Below, in pieces: positions 1 to 11,260 of a stretch of DNA of 64,000 bases (positions within the stretch are counted from its first letter, which is position 1; every line of letters starts with the position of its first letter). Made by a program: the position numbers and the translations under genes. The notes under the pieces were generated by a model. That model had not been told where the DNA came from. It ran no database searches and saw only the letters and a program-made list of their open reading frames with translations. The DNA lies in NCBI GenBank assembly GCA_023333565.1, contig JAJKFH010002364.1, positions 868,001-932,000 on the forward strand. Direction: 5' to 3'. The stretch comes from Puffinus mauretanicus (taxonomy: Eukaryota; Chordata; Aves; Procellariiformes; Procellariidae).

Positions 1-3000
1 GTATTGACCCCACGGTGTGCGTCTGGGCTGAACGCCGCGAGCCGGGACGGATCTGTCCTCCTCTGTGAAGGAGGTTGAGTTGTGATTTCGGAGAGGAGAG
101 CAGCCCGTTTTGTGGGAACCGCTGCTCTTTGCCGTGCAGGAATGAGCCCAGAGACTGGGTGTAAAGCCTTTCTTTTCTCTCCCAGGCGAAGAAAGGCCAT
201 GAAAAGGATCCAACTGAGAGATAAACATGAGAGTTGCGGAAGAGAGATTGGACTGGGGAAGGGGAGAGGTAGGAAGAACAAGGAGGGCAACAAGAAGGTA
301 AAGCCGAGGAAAGGCAAACACAGCCCAGGAGCCCCAGAGACCCGAGTGGCTGAAACATTCCCCACTCTGAGCTTTGGTGGTTGAACTTTGCCTTGGAATT
401 GGTTTCATGATCAGGTGGCAAATCCTGATTACACCCTCACTCATTCCTCCCTGGGCATCAGTGTTTGTATTTCAAGGGTATTCAAGGGGTAGCTCAAGTC
501 CTGCTTTCCTCACAGTAGCATGGAATGGTATCTTGCTTACGGGTGTTCAACTGCCCAGCAAACCCCAAAAGCCAGAGGAGCTGGGCTGTGAAGATTGGAG
601 ATTCACCCTCTGCCACAGAGTATTAAAAGTGCCTTTGGCTGATGCATTTCTGGAGCATGTGGAGAACTGGCTGGGGGAAGGGAGCAGGTGAGGTGTAGAA
701 AGCATCTCCACCTTGCCTGGGAGGTTTGCACCTCTGCTTGGAGTTGCCTAAGTAAGGTTTATGCTGTGCACAATTTCAAAGCCTGGTCCTGGTTTCCAGT
801 GCCTTTACTACCAGAGTTTGAGTTTGGGCTTGTAACTGAGCACAGTTCAAGCCCACGTCCCTGTAAATTCAGATAGAGCAGGCTAGAGGGTTGGTGCAAG
901 TCAGCGAAATGTTACTGAAATGTGTCCCTGACCGGGGACTTCAATAGCGTGCACACTCCGAGGCAGCCTGTTGCACAAGTCTGTCTCAAGTCACATTGCC
1001 TGTGGTTTTTAACTGGTAACCAGCTCAAAGCCCAGGGATCTTTCCAAATATCCTGGATGTGTTTTGTCCTTTGGTCCTTTCCCTTTCCTCAGCGGCCTCT
1101 CTGCCATCCAATTATTACCTTCACCTGAATCACTTGGTCAACCAAATTTGACAAAGGCAAGGTGACCTCATAGGTTGTTTGATTTTTTAATGGATTTGTG
1201 CAAACTGGATTATACCCCGGGGGAGATGCTGTGCTGGCAGTGCCGCAACCCTTTTGCTCTGGGCGGCGCGAAGGGCAGCATCGGCCGTGGCACGTGGCTC
1301 ATCTTTCCCGGCCTGGGACAGTGTGGGTGTGTTGTAGGAGAAAAACCTTCAGGAAACCAGGCTTCACTGGGTCTGCCCCCCCAGTTTATTAGTCTGTAAA
1401 GTTCAAAATCCATCGTTTGAGTACATCTTAAAACACATCTGTTTGGGGTTGTTTTGCTTTTTTTATGTCCTCTTTTGAATAGCCCTTTGACAGCGCTAGA
1501 GAAAGACTCCGAAAGGTGCTTTTCTCAAATTGCTGATGTATAACCCTAGATGTGGCTCTACTCTTAAGACCAGGTTACTTAATATACTGCTGCAGTTGGC
1601 TACGCTGACACATGACAGTATAAAGTAACCTGTATTTAATAACCCCTATTTTGGGTGTTTGGAGCAACATTTTCTCTAACTCCACTGGAGATGGTGCATG
1701 GGAGGCATGACCCTACACCAACACACCTGAACTTTTACTGTTGTGTCCAGCTGGCTGTCAGTAGCTTACCCAAAAATTTAGATTGCAAGTGCCATAATCA
1801 TTGGAAAAACACTAACCTAATTTTTTTTTCCCCAGCTCATTCACATATTCATTAGTGAAAATGCTTTCACAGCTGACGGCTCAATATAGACCAGTTTCCA
1901 TGCACCCAGCAGCTCTGAGAGTCCCAATGGATATGTAATTGTCCGAGCCAATTTGGATCACCGAACAGACAGGTTATTTCAGTCACTGCACATTAAACTT
2001 CTGGGAGCCTCTAAACTGAGGGTTTGCTGTCACGTAAAACTGGTGTGGGATGGGCTTGGGAGCCAGGATTTGGTAGTTCTTCATCAGAGCACTTGCAAGT
2101 AAGGGCACCAGAGCCATTGGGAGTTTCAGGACAGCCAGGAACCTGAGCGGTGGGGAAGTCCCTTCGCTAATGAGACGACAACCGTATTTTTGTTTCCTAT
2201 TCAGAATGATGTCCCTAAGACATTGCCTGGGGCCAGAAGCTCTCAACTACCACATGGACAATACAAGAGAGGAGGGCTCTGTTATTCAAGGTCCATTTAA
2301 AAATACTTTGATGGCTCACAGGGAAGGACAAATTAGCTTAATCTTGCCAGGTCTTAGTAGCTTTTTTTTTTTTTTTTTTTTTATCCTAGGAAGCTTCAGT
2401 CTTCATCCAAAGGTGGGAGCTGGGCACCCTGAGAAGTGGTTTGGGCAAGTCACTTTACTCCTCAGAAGGACCATGCTGGGTGCCAGCTGGGGACTTACCT
2501 TCTAGAGAGAGTCTTTTGCTTATTAGACCCCTCTAAGTGACCTACCCTAGGCTGAAGCGCAGCATCACAGACTCTCATTTCGCCTCCTTTTGAGTTAAAT
2601 TGAGATACAGGCCGGGCTGCTGGTGCAATGAGTTTCACTATTACAGATCTTGTCACAAACTGCCACCTGAAGGTGCAAAATGGCTTTTTGTGCCAGAAAC
2701 ACGGGCGGCTTCTCACTAGGGGGGATTTCTTCTAGTTGCTTTTAAGCAGAGGTCTCCTAGCCTCCAAATAAGCAAACCACCAGAGGTGGCATCTCATACC
2801 AGTGAAAACCAGTGGTTTGGAGAAAGACTTTTTATTGGGATGAGAAGCTGAGCTGTGAGAAACAGATTTTTGTTTGTTTGTGTGTGTGACTTAGTTACAG
2901 TACCAAACATTTGTAAAGAATTTAGGTTTTTCTCCAGCCAAGCTTAAAATTTTTAGCTTTCTTTCAATAACCCAAGAAATTAAAAAACATTCTTGTGCCG

Positions 3001-6000
3001 AGCCAAATGTTCTTTTGGTTTAAAGCAAAACATTTTATTTTCAGGCCTTTGTACAAGGAGCAAAGAACCAAATAGCCATGTGGAAGTGGTAGCTGCCGTA
3101 TATCCAAAGGCCCATCTCTTTGGGCATTTACCCACAGTGAAGGAAACTTAGATGCAATTTCCTCCCCCACCAGTGGAGGGTTCAGCTTCAAAACTCGAAC
3201 TCTAAGGCAATCAGTCCCACCACAAAGCTGTCTGATATTCAGCAGAGGGTGTTCTTCAAATCTACTTCTTAGAGCTTTGTATGACGAAACCCTAAAAATC
3301 CTTTCTGCCACAGAAGGAGAGACTATGGCTTTCTCCGTCTAGCCTGTAGATTAAGTTTCCCAATATTCATGTTTATGTATGAAAAGTTTAATAATGTCAA
3401 TAAGAGAAAATGAAAAATCCCACCAGAGGTCTATAACAGGGTGACTCAGATGGCATATCGCAGCCCGTATCTACACCGGGAGTATATTTTGCCCAGAGCT
3501 CAGCAAACCATTTCTGCAGGTGGTTTTGTGTCTCCTACAGGTCACCTTCTCTTGCAGGGTATCTGAAGCTGGGTGCTGCCATCCCCAGCAGTAGGAGGTG
3601 GTGCGTGGTCCCCGGCTGGCCCACGGGACAGCACGCTTCTCCTGAGGAGCTGACCTCAATAAGACAACCCACTGGGCTTTGGTAATACTTAATTGTGTAG
3701 CTCTGTCCTGTGGTCTGGTGGTTTGGGGCAGGAAGATTGGAGATGTTCAGATCGCCCCAGGAAAAGGAGGAAATTGAAGCGGGGTCCCTCGTAGTCTAAG
3801 TGAATGTACTAACCATGAAGCTATTAGATAAAAGAAAGGGGTGTTGATGTGTGTAAGGGAGAAACACACACAACTGCATTTTTGGGTAAATTTACTCTCC
3901 ACTGAAAATAAATAGTCTGGCCTTCTCTGCTAAGAAGTCACAGTCTCCCATTCAAATCTTTGGGTTCTCTATTCACAAAATGACCTTTAATTGTGTTAAA
4001 GACTCTGCAGATCTCTGTTTCGGGGAGAGTGGTAGCCAGAATGGAATGGCTCCTTACGTAAAGCCGAGAGACATGAATAGTTCAAGGCAGCTGCAGGGAT
4101 TAATGCTTTGCAGGGCGGCTCTTTGTCTTGGGCCATGGAAGGGACTGGTATTTGGCACTCTGTTTTGTTGCATATTTTATGGTCTGGAAGAGGTCTTAAC
4201 ATCTTTTATAATGCAGTCGCTCCACAATGGCTCTCTTCAGCGGGGCTGAGAGCTCATTGGTAGGGCTGAATGAAAACATGCGCTATTTTTCTTTTTGTAC
4301 GAGTGTATGGGACAGGATGCTCTCCACCAAGGAATTCTTTCCAGGTAAAGGTAAAAGACTTGCTTCTAGGATCTGAGATTTCAAAGGTCATGAGATTTGG
4401 GGTGGAATTGTGAGTTTTGGCAAGATGACACATGTTTTTGGTTTGGTTTCTGCTTTCAGAATGGGAACATGCCGATGTGGTGAGCCATTGGCACAGGGCT
4501 CTGGGGTCTGAGACCATGACCAATGCTCTGCAATGCCAGATGTGAGGATACAAAGACTATCCTCAGTAGACATCAGCTCAAGATATTCAGCAGTAGGATC
4601 TTTCACTAGTGGTAAAGGAGATGATCTGGAGCTTTGTAGGATGATTTGACCTCTGAGGCCAACTGCTATTGTATGCACTAAGCCAGTGCTAATTGCTGCA
4701 TGTTAGGCAAACAGAAGACATCTTGGTCATACGTCCTACCTGCAAAAACTTGCTATTGTACCAGTTATTATTCCAAATTTCCTTCATGCTGCTTCTTTCT
4801 TGCAGTTTCTTCCTTCTTTCTAGCATATATTTACTTTCCACTTGTTTATTACAATGGCATTTCTCTCTTCTGTCTCAACATTTGCTCCCTGAAAACTTGT
4901 AGCGTGTCTGGTCACTGCTCTTGTTGAGCTGGAGGGACAAACCAGATGCACCCTCCTTCTAGGCTGTAGGAAACCTGTAGGGATGTGGTCCCATTTTGAA
5001 ACTTGTGTGCAGGGGAAATGCACATTCTGTGAGGTCATCCACCGTGATATCTGTTGGGAGGAACTAGAGGTGCCATGAGCCACGCTCAGCTGACCCAAAC
5101 CCCGTCTGACAGGAAAAGGAATTCCTGTGTAATAAAAATTAAGATAATTGCCTATGAAGAAATGTTTCATTGTGGAGGGTATTTTCATACACATTAGTGG
5201 ACATGAGGTCAAATTCAGAGAACATAAGATCAAGCCCTGGGAGAGGTGACTTTGTTTTTCTTTAAATTACCATTTTCGTTTTTTTCACAGATGCTGTTGG
5301 GTTCTGGGGTAAGTCCCCACTTACTTTTCTGGGGAAAGTTTAAAAGTCCTAAAAACTGTGGGAGCTCTAAGCAAAGGCAATGTCACTATTCTCTCCACCT
5401 CTATGGAGGAAGCTATTCCACATATATTGAGGAAGAAAATAGCTTTTTTTCTTCCGGCATCTCAAAGTGCAAAGCTGAGCAGCTCACTTTGCCCCATCTG
5501 ACCGCCCAGTCAGGAGAGCAGCATCTGGGCAGGGCCAGACCTGCTCATCTCTGGATGTGAAGATACCAAGAAGATGGAGTTTAAAGGAGTCACAGCTGGT
5601 TGTGGAGAAGTATCTGGTCCTCACCCTTTATCTGTTCTGATCCTGCCTGAACAAACTTCAGGTCAAGGGATGATGAAATTAAAGTGTGATTTTCTTACTA
5701 AAGAGAGGGAAAATTAGGAAAGAGAAAAAGGCAGGAGGAATGAGAACTATTATACGTGCAAGATTTTGGGGCTTTTGTGGCTGGGGTAAGGGCAGTTGAG
5801 TGGAGGATGAGGACAGAGCTGTGCAGAAGACCCCTGTTTTGCTCTTAGTCTTCCACTTCTCTACAAATACATGTAAGCTCAGGACTGTTGAGGTTAGATT
5901 CATAGTAAAGTTTGCTAGGAGAGGTAGTGGGGGATGGACTAAGGGGGAAAAGAAAGTGTGAGAAGATGCCTTCAAAATATTCAGAATGAGGAGAGATGCT

Positions 6001-8589
6001 CTTGCCGGTGTTGACCATGGACATGGAAGACCTTGGCTCTGTCCTGGGGTCAACCATAAGATACCTATTGACAATTGTAAGGGTGCACAGGTTTCAGCTC
6101 ATACGGTTACTTTGCAGTTTTAACAGGCCAGGAGCATGTACACTCAGCTGTCAGCTCAAATGCTAAGCCCATCACTGTGTTCATTTGTGAGTGCCTGTAC
6201 ATCTCCATAGACTTCCAGTGTGGTGCTGGCCACATCATTTCTTCACAGTGGTTCAGGGAATCTAGAGCTCTGTATGAGATAAGAGAACCCTCTGACTGAA
6301 TCCCTTGAGTGTTAGGGAGCCTGCTTTATCAGTTTGAGGTACCGCATGAAATACATTCGGTCTCCATCTGGTAAATAATTCCTGTCTTTCCACCAAAGGG
6401 ATCTAAGAAGGAGATAAGCAGGGCACCTTTTGACCAAAAAACGTTATCTTCTCATCTGCTTTGAGTCTGCTAAAGGCCAGCACTGGCATATTAAAAGCAA
6501 AGATTTGCGAGCAAAGACTCCCTATTTCTGTCGGCAGGAGAAGGGCAGTGATTGTGCGCTCAAACAGCACCTCATGGTTGGGATCTGCATAGGATTAGCA
6601 GAAGCCCAGATCTGAGCTTCCAGGCAACATATCGCCAACAAACAGGATTCCCAAACACTCGGACTCATTCAGGTTTTGATCTCTGCTTTATTTTATGCAG
6701 TAGTCCAAGGGGCCTTCAAAAGAATATGTTGCACCACTCTGTCCTTCCAGAGTGACCTCATATCGGTTTGATACGGAGGGGCCTTGGACCGAAGTGCCGT
6801 CTGAGCGGCAGCGATTGCCTATCTGCTCATCTCCTCCAGCTGCACTGTCCAGAGAATGTTTTTTTCTCTGTGTCTCCTACTTGCTATTATCTCTTCCCAT
6901 TTGTCCTTGATTTTATCAGTTGAGAATGTGCCTATGTGTTGTCTACTACAGATTTTTGAACGAGTGCCTTTTGGCCAGCTGGTGCTGTTGGCATTTTGGT
7001 GCAGACTGGTGAGAAGAAAGGAGAAAGAATTGGATCCAGGACTCCAAAAAACGAAACCACCTAATTTTTCATCTCTTTTGATTAACTCACTGGTTTATTT
7101 GCCTGTAAGAATGACAAATGACGCCACCAGCTGATGCTATCACATTTGGCAGCGTCAGCCTAGTTTTGAACTCGGCAATTAAAACTCTACATGGGACAGA
7201 TTTATGGTAATGTTTCACAAACTCTTGGGGAAAAATGTCTTTTACAGATACAAGCTAAGTGGGAATCTGAAAGGTTTTTAACAGCAAGAACAAATAGTTC
7301 CTTTATGTCCTGCCTATTTATTCTGAGCTGCTAATATCCACTAATGCTACTCACTATCATGATCATAGGAGGTCTGTGTTTTATTCTCATTGTTCTTTTG
7401 TCTGTTTTACTGTCAGTCTAATCCTGTTCTTATTTACACCAGTGTAAATTGGGAGCACTTCCACGGAAATTAACTGCAGTAGCTTTACAGTAGTACAGGC
7501 TCCAGAGAGGCTTAAAATGCCTCGTCCAAGCAGCTGAGGGCAGGTGATTGCTTGTTGAAGGAGAAATCTCACCTTTCATTTAAAATCTGCTTTTCACCTT
7601 CATGGCTCTTAGGAGAAGCTTTCTGAATGCAGAAGGCTCAAACCAAGAAAGCAAATTAAAACTCTGAGTATATTCTTCCCCTCTTGTTATTACTACCTGG
7701 GAGGTGGCTGGGAAGGAGTCTCATAGTTGTTGAGTTTTCAGGTCAGATACTACTGAACGTCAGGGATTTGCAAGGAAGTGACCCCATGCCACGTTTGCAT
7801 CCATTGATGCCAACAACAGTTTTGTGCACAGAGATGCTCTGCATGTGGGATGGACCCAAACCTATTCCCTTCCTGAATCACACATCTGATGTGTTTTACA
7901 GCCAGTGGAGAGGAACAGATGCCCCCAAATCCCCTGAACTACTTGAAATGCCATGTTAGGGGGCCATGAGTCCCACCTAGTGTCCTAAAGTCCAGTTTAA
8001 TCCCCATCAAGGCAAGTGTAGTCAGACTTTGACCCTGCAAGCTCTGTACCCAAACCCTCATGTCCCTGCAAGCCACAGCACATAACCCACGTCTGGGAAG
8101 ATGGGAGAGGAGGAAATCTCCAAGAGAAGCTCCAGGCGTGGCTCACAGGAGGGTAGAGGGTTCCCATGAGGCACTGCAAGATGGGAGCAAGAAGACCATT
8201 GGGACATTTTCTTGCCTACCCAGGCGCAGAGGAATGGGGGGTTATTGTGTTCAGATCCACTTTGCTGGGAAACAGCTCTAATAAAAGCAGGGATGTGATC
8301 ACCCGTGCCTGTGGGTGTGTGGCATGCTGCACACGCGGGAGGAGGATGAGTCAGTAAGAACACACCTGGTCCTCCAGAGGAGATGCAGGTAGACCTAAAG
8401 GGCCCTGCCTTTGCCATGAAGTCTAAACTCATGGATTACAGGCAAAGCCACCAAAGTGAGTGGCCACGTTGTAAGTCCGACCTGTACAATGCAATGCACT
8501 CGTCCACCCCTCCCCTCCCGCAGCGCTGTTAGTGATTCATTCCGCACATCTGCTAATGCTCCTTGTCTCTCTCCGCTGCCCATGGCTTT
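1..8589. other. Unique intergenic DNA, no gene recognised
   Basis: Short open frames only (137 codons at most), with no recognisable domain, no splice-consistent exon and no clear interspersed repeat apart from the T21 run at 2362. The region lies downstream of ATOH8. The mammalian neighbour on this side, ST3GAL5, was looked for through its sialyl motifs and not seen. Confidence 0.6.
2362..2382. repeat. T21 homopolymer
   Basis: An uninterrupted run of 21 T. No interspersed-repeat body is recognisable beside it. Confidence 0.9.
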
Positions 8590-8870
8590 TGTTTAAATGT
8601 TAATACCATGTGTGTTACCTTTTATCTGGAGATGAAGATGGATTGCATGTCAGGCTGGATTTAAATTCATTTTGCTGTTAAAAATTAGTAATTATATTGA
8701 AAGGTTGTATGAAGTCCAAGACCTCTCTGGGCTACTGTGGTTAATTAGCTGCTACAGATATTGCGCATTCAATCAAATCGTTCTCACTGCATTAAATTAA
8801 GTTATTAAACATTTGAAATAGCTGAGATATTAGCGATGCTTGATCGCTGGAAGGTCACACACTACGTTAC
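8590..8870. promoter_or_regulatory. Candidate conserved non-coding element A
   Basis: An unbroken A/T-rich stretch with homeodomain-type cores (TTAATTAGCT, AATTAGTAATTA) and GCGCATTCAATCAAATCG-like complex sequence. There are no repeats and no coding signal. The call rests only on texture typical of developmental enhancers. Confidence 0.22.
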
Positions 8871-9685
8871 TCATCTAGGCCAAGTGCTGTGTGTTGGGTA
8901 ATTTAAGTGCAAATGAATTTGCAGGTTGAAGGGCCCTCTGAGAAGGCATTTGCTAATGGATGGCAGATTTGCACAGACACTGGGAATGTAGTTAGAAGGG
9001 ACCTTCATGAAAGCAATGAGATCCTCATGCAGCAGATCAAGTGAGGTCTGTCCCTGCTTACAGGCTCCACCAAGCAAACAGTGTTCATTAGGGACCTATT
9101 GAAAAGGTCCTGTCTGGCTGTTTGAAGGAAGGGAGAGGATTGCTCCAAATAAATTCAGATGGGAGCGAAGAGACAGCTTTGGATGATGATATGAAATTGG
9201 AATTGGGTAGGAAACTACCACATATAAATGGAAATAGATGCCTGTGTGCTGCTGCTCGGCAAAATGTTGGCTTTTGTCCTTGTCGTCCTTCTTTTCCAAG
9301 GGCTTTGTCTCTCACACCATCCTTCATGCCAGGAGGTCCAGGTGGGTGCCTTGTCCAGTCCTGGCCATTGCCATGTGCTGAATGTGCAACTCGTGCTGAG
9401 CAAATCACAGCCAGACCTGCATCACGCTGTGATGTGCTGGGACACCTGGGACATACCAGAAACAACCAGGGGGAGACTCTCGACCTACACAGGTCAGCTG
9501 GACCTGGGGGGTAGCTTGCGGGGTGGAGCTGACACTGTGCTGGTGGTGGTGATAATAGACTCCCCAGTTGCAACCTCTCCTCATTCTTTTAACCTGCTTT
9601 TATCCTGCTACACCACTAAATGTATTGCTGATCCATGGCAAGGAGCTGCATATGCTCTTCCAAATAACTCCAGTTCCTCTCCCAC
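8871..9685. other. Unique intergenic DNA
   Basis: Open frames of about 156-161 codons overlap on both strands at 9088-9698 but show no domain and no sensible composition, so they are chance. Nothing else is seen. Confidence 0.5.
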
Positions 9686-10273
9686 TGTTGTGGTTTAACC
9701 CCAGTCGGCAACGAAGCCCCACTCAGCCGCTCGCTTACTCCCCACTGGTGGGATGCGGGGAGAATCAGAAGAGTAGAAGTGAGAAAACTCGTGGGTTGAG
9801 ATAAAGACAGTTTAATCAGTAAAGCAAAAGCCGCGCACGCAAGCAAAGCAAAACAAGGAATTCATTCACCACTTCCCATCGGCAGGCAGGTGTTCAGCCA
9901 TCGCCAGGAAAGCAGGGCTCCACCACGTGTCACGGTTACTTGGGAAGACAAACGCCATCACTCCAAACATCCCTCTCCTTCTTCCCCCAGCTTTATATGC
10001 TGAGCATGACGTCATATGGTATGGAATACCCCATTGGTCAGTTGGGGTCAGCTGTCCCGGCTGTGTCCCCTCCCAAGACCTTGTGCACCCCCAGCCTACT
10101 CGCTGGTGGGGTGGGGTGAGGAGCAGAAAAGGCCTTGACTGTGTGTCAGCACTGCTCAGCAATAACTAAAACATCCCTGTGTTATCAACACTGTTTCCAG
10201 CACAAATCCAAACCAGAGCCCCATACCAGCTACTATGAAGAAAATGAACTCTACCCCAGCCAAAACCAGCGCA
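9686..10273 (-). mobile_element. Solo LTR of an avian endogenous retrovirus
   Basis: A 588-bp unit bounded by TG...CA has the layout of an LTR read on the minus strand. In that orientation it has a CCAAT box (10037-10033), a palindromic CRE, TGACGTCA (10014-10007), a TATA box, CATATAAAG (about 9999-9991), and an ATTAAA poly(A) signal (9816-9811) in a context typical of this avian LTR family. No internal gag/pol/env sequence lies on either side, so this is a recombined solo LTR. The flanks read CCCAC and CACAC, a 4-of-5 match compatible with a decayed 5-bp target duplication. I recognise the family by its termini and promoter, but cannot assign a database name. Confidence 0.85.
9991..10037 (-). 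promoter_or_regulatory. LTR core promoter: CCAAT, CRE (TGACGTCA) and TATA
   Basis: Reading the minus strand, an ATTGG/CCAAT element at 10037-10033 precedes a perfect 8-bp CREB/ATF palindrome at 10014-10007 and a TATA-like ATATAAA at about 9998-9992. Spacing is appropriate for a U3 promoter firing toward lower coordinates, away from ATOH8. Confidence 0.6.
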
Positions 10274-10579
10274 CACACATACATGCTGGCAGCTCAGTGT
10301 CTCCTGTGTTTGGCTGTCTGCTCCCTCCTGCCCATCAGCCATCCCTGCTGGCAGGCAGCTCCTTCCTGGGAGGGAAGAACAGCTTTGGAGCTGTCAAAGG
10401 CCATTTCACATGCAATCAAAAGCCTTGCGGCCAGAGACAGAGAAGACATCTCTTGAAGGTACATCTGGTGGCACAGACAGACAGAAGAAAGCCCCCAAGC
10501 TGTGGGCCAGGCTCTGTCCAGTTTGTTTGAAGGCATCATGTGATGTGGCTGAGACAACCGGTGAGGTAGCTATCACAGA

Positions 10580-10645
10580 TGCCACCATTTTAGAGGTGGG
10601 GAAACCGAGGCAGAAGGTTACACAAGGTCACAGACAACAGAAATC
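10580..10645 (+). mobile_element. MIR SINE core fragment
   Basis: CCATTTTAGAGGTGGGGAAA then CCGAGGCAGAAGGTTACACA and AGGTCACAGA matches the MIR core (ATTTTACAGATGGGGAAACT, GAGGC, GTTAAGTGAC, AAGGTCACA) with small gaps. It is an ancient SINE relic that predates birds. Confidence 0.6.
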
Positions 10646-10839
10646 TTCTCTTTTCAGGAAACAAACCCAAAGCTTTTCCATCACTCAAAGTCCACTTCAG
10701 CGCTTTAATGGGAGGTATTAAAGACAGCCCTCGGCCCCTCTCTGCAGGAATGATGCTGCAGCACCATATTTCAAAGCAATGCAACAGATCTTCCCTCCTT
10801 AGCAGCTCCCACCTGCCGCCTCCATGTCCCTGGGCAAGG

Positions 10840-11260
10840 GAGGCAGCGGTGAATATTCAATTCTCCAAGAAAACCGCAGTGAGCTGTATTGTACCCCTGG
10901 TTATTATTCCAGGTGCTCCCCAGTAATCGATATCGCTATCTGCTCCTCTGCAGGAATGTGGCGTGCTTGTCTGCATTGATCTTTCTTTTGGAAAAATACA
11001 GAGAAGAAGAGGTTATTGTTTCTCTCTCCGCCGGACATGTGCTATCTCCCAGACCCGCAGTCTGCAGCTGGTTTTCTTTGTCAAATGATTTTGGCTTAGC
11101 TGCCGTGATAATTACACAGCTGGGCAGTGGGAAATCCCGCCCAGTAGCTGACGCCTGCCTAATCGCTGCTGGTTTTGTTCAGAGACTCGAGGACCTGCTG
11201 TAATAACACCGCCACTTAATTAGTCTTTTCCTGAGTAACGGCTTTGGAAAGCAAAGGAAT
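10840..11260. promoter_or_regulatory. Candidate conserved non-coding element B
   Basis: A complex, repeat-free 420 bp, including GTAATCGATATCGCTATCTG, TCAAATGATTTTGGCTTAGC, GATAATTACACAGCTG (homeodomain core plus CAGCTG E-box) and CACTTAATTAGTC. The texture is that of a developmental enhancer, not coding. No alignment was possible. Confidence 0.25.

Noticed and set aside
9088..9698. Overlapping 161- and 156-codon frames
   Set aside because: Opposite-strand shadows of each other with no recognisable family.
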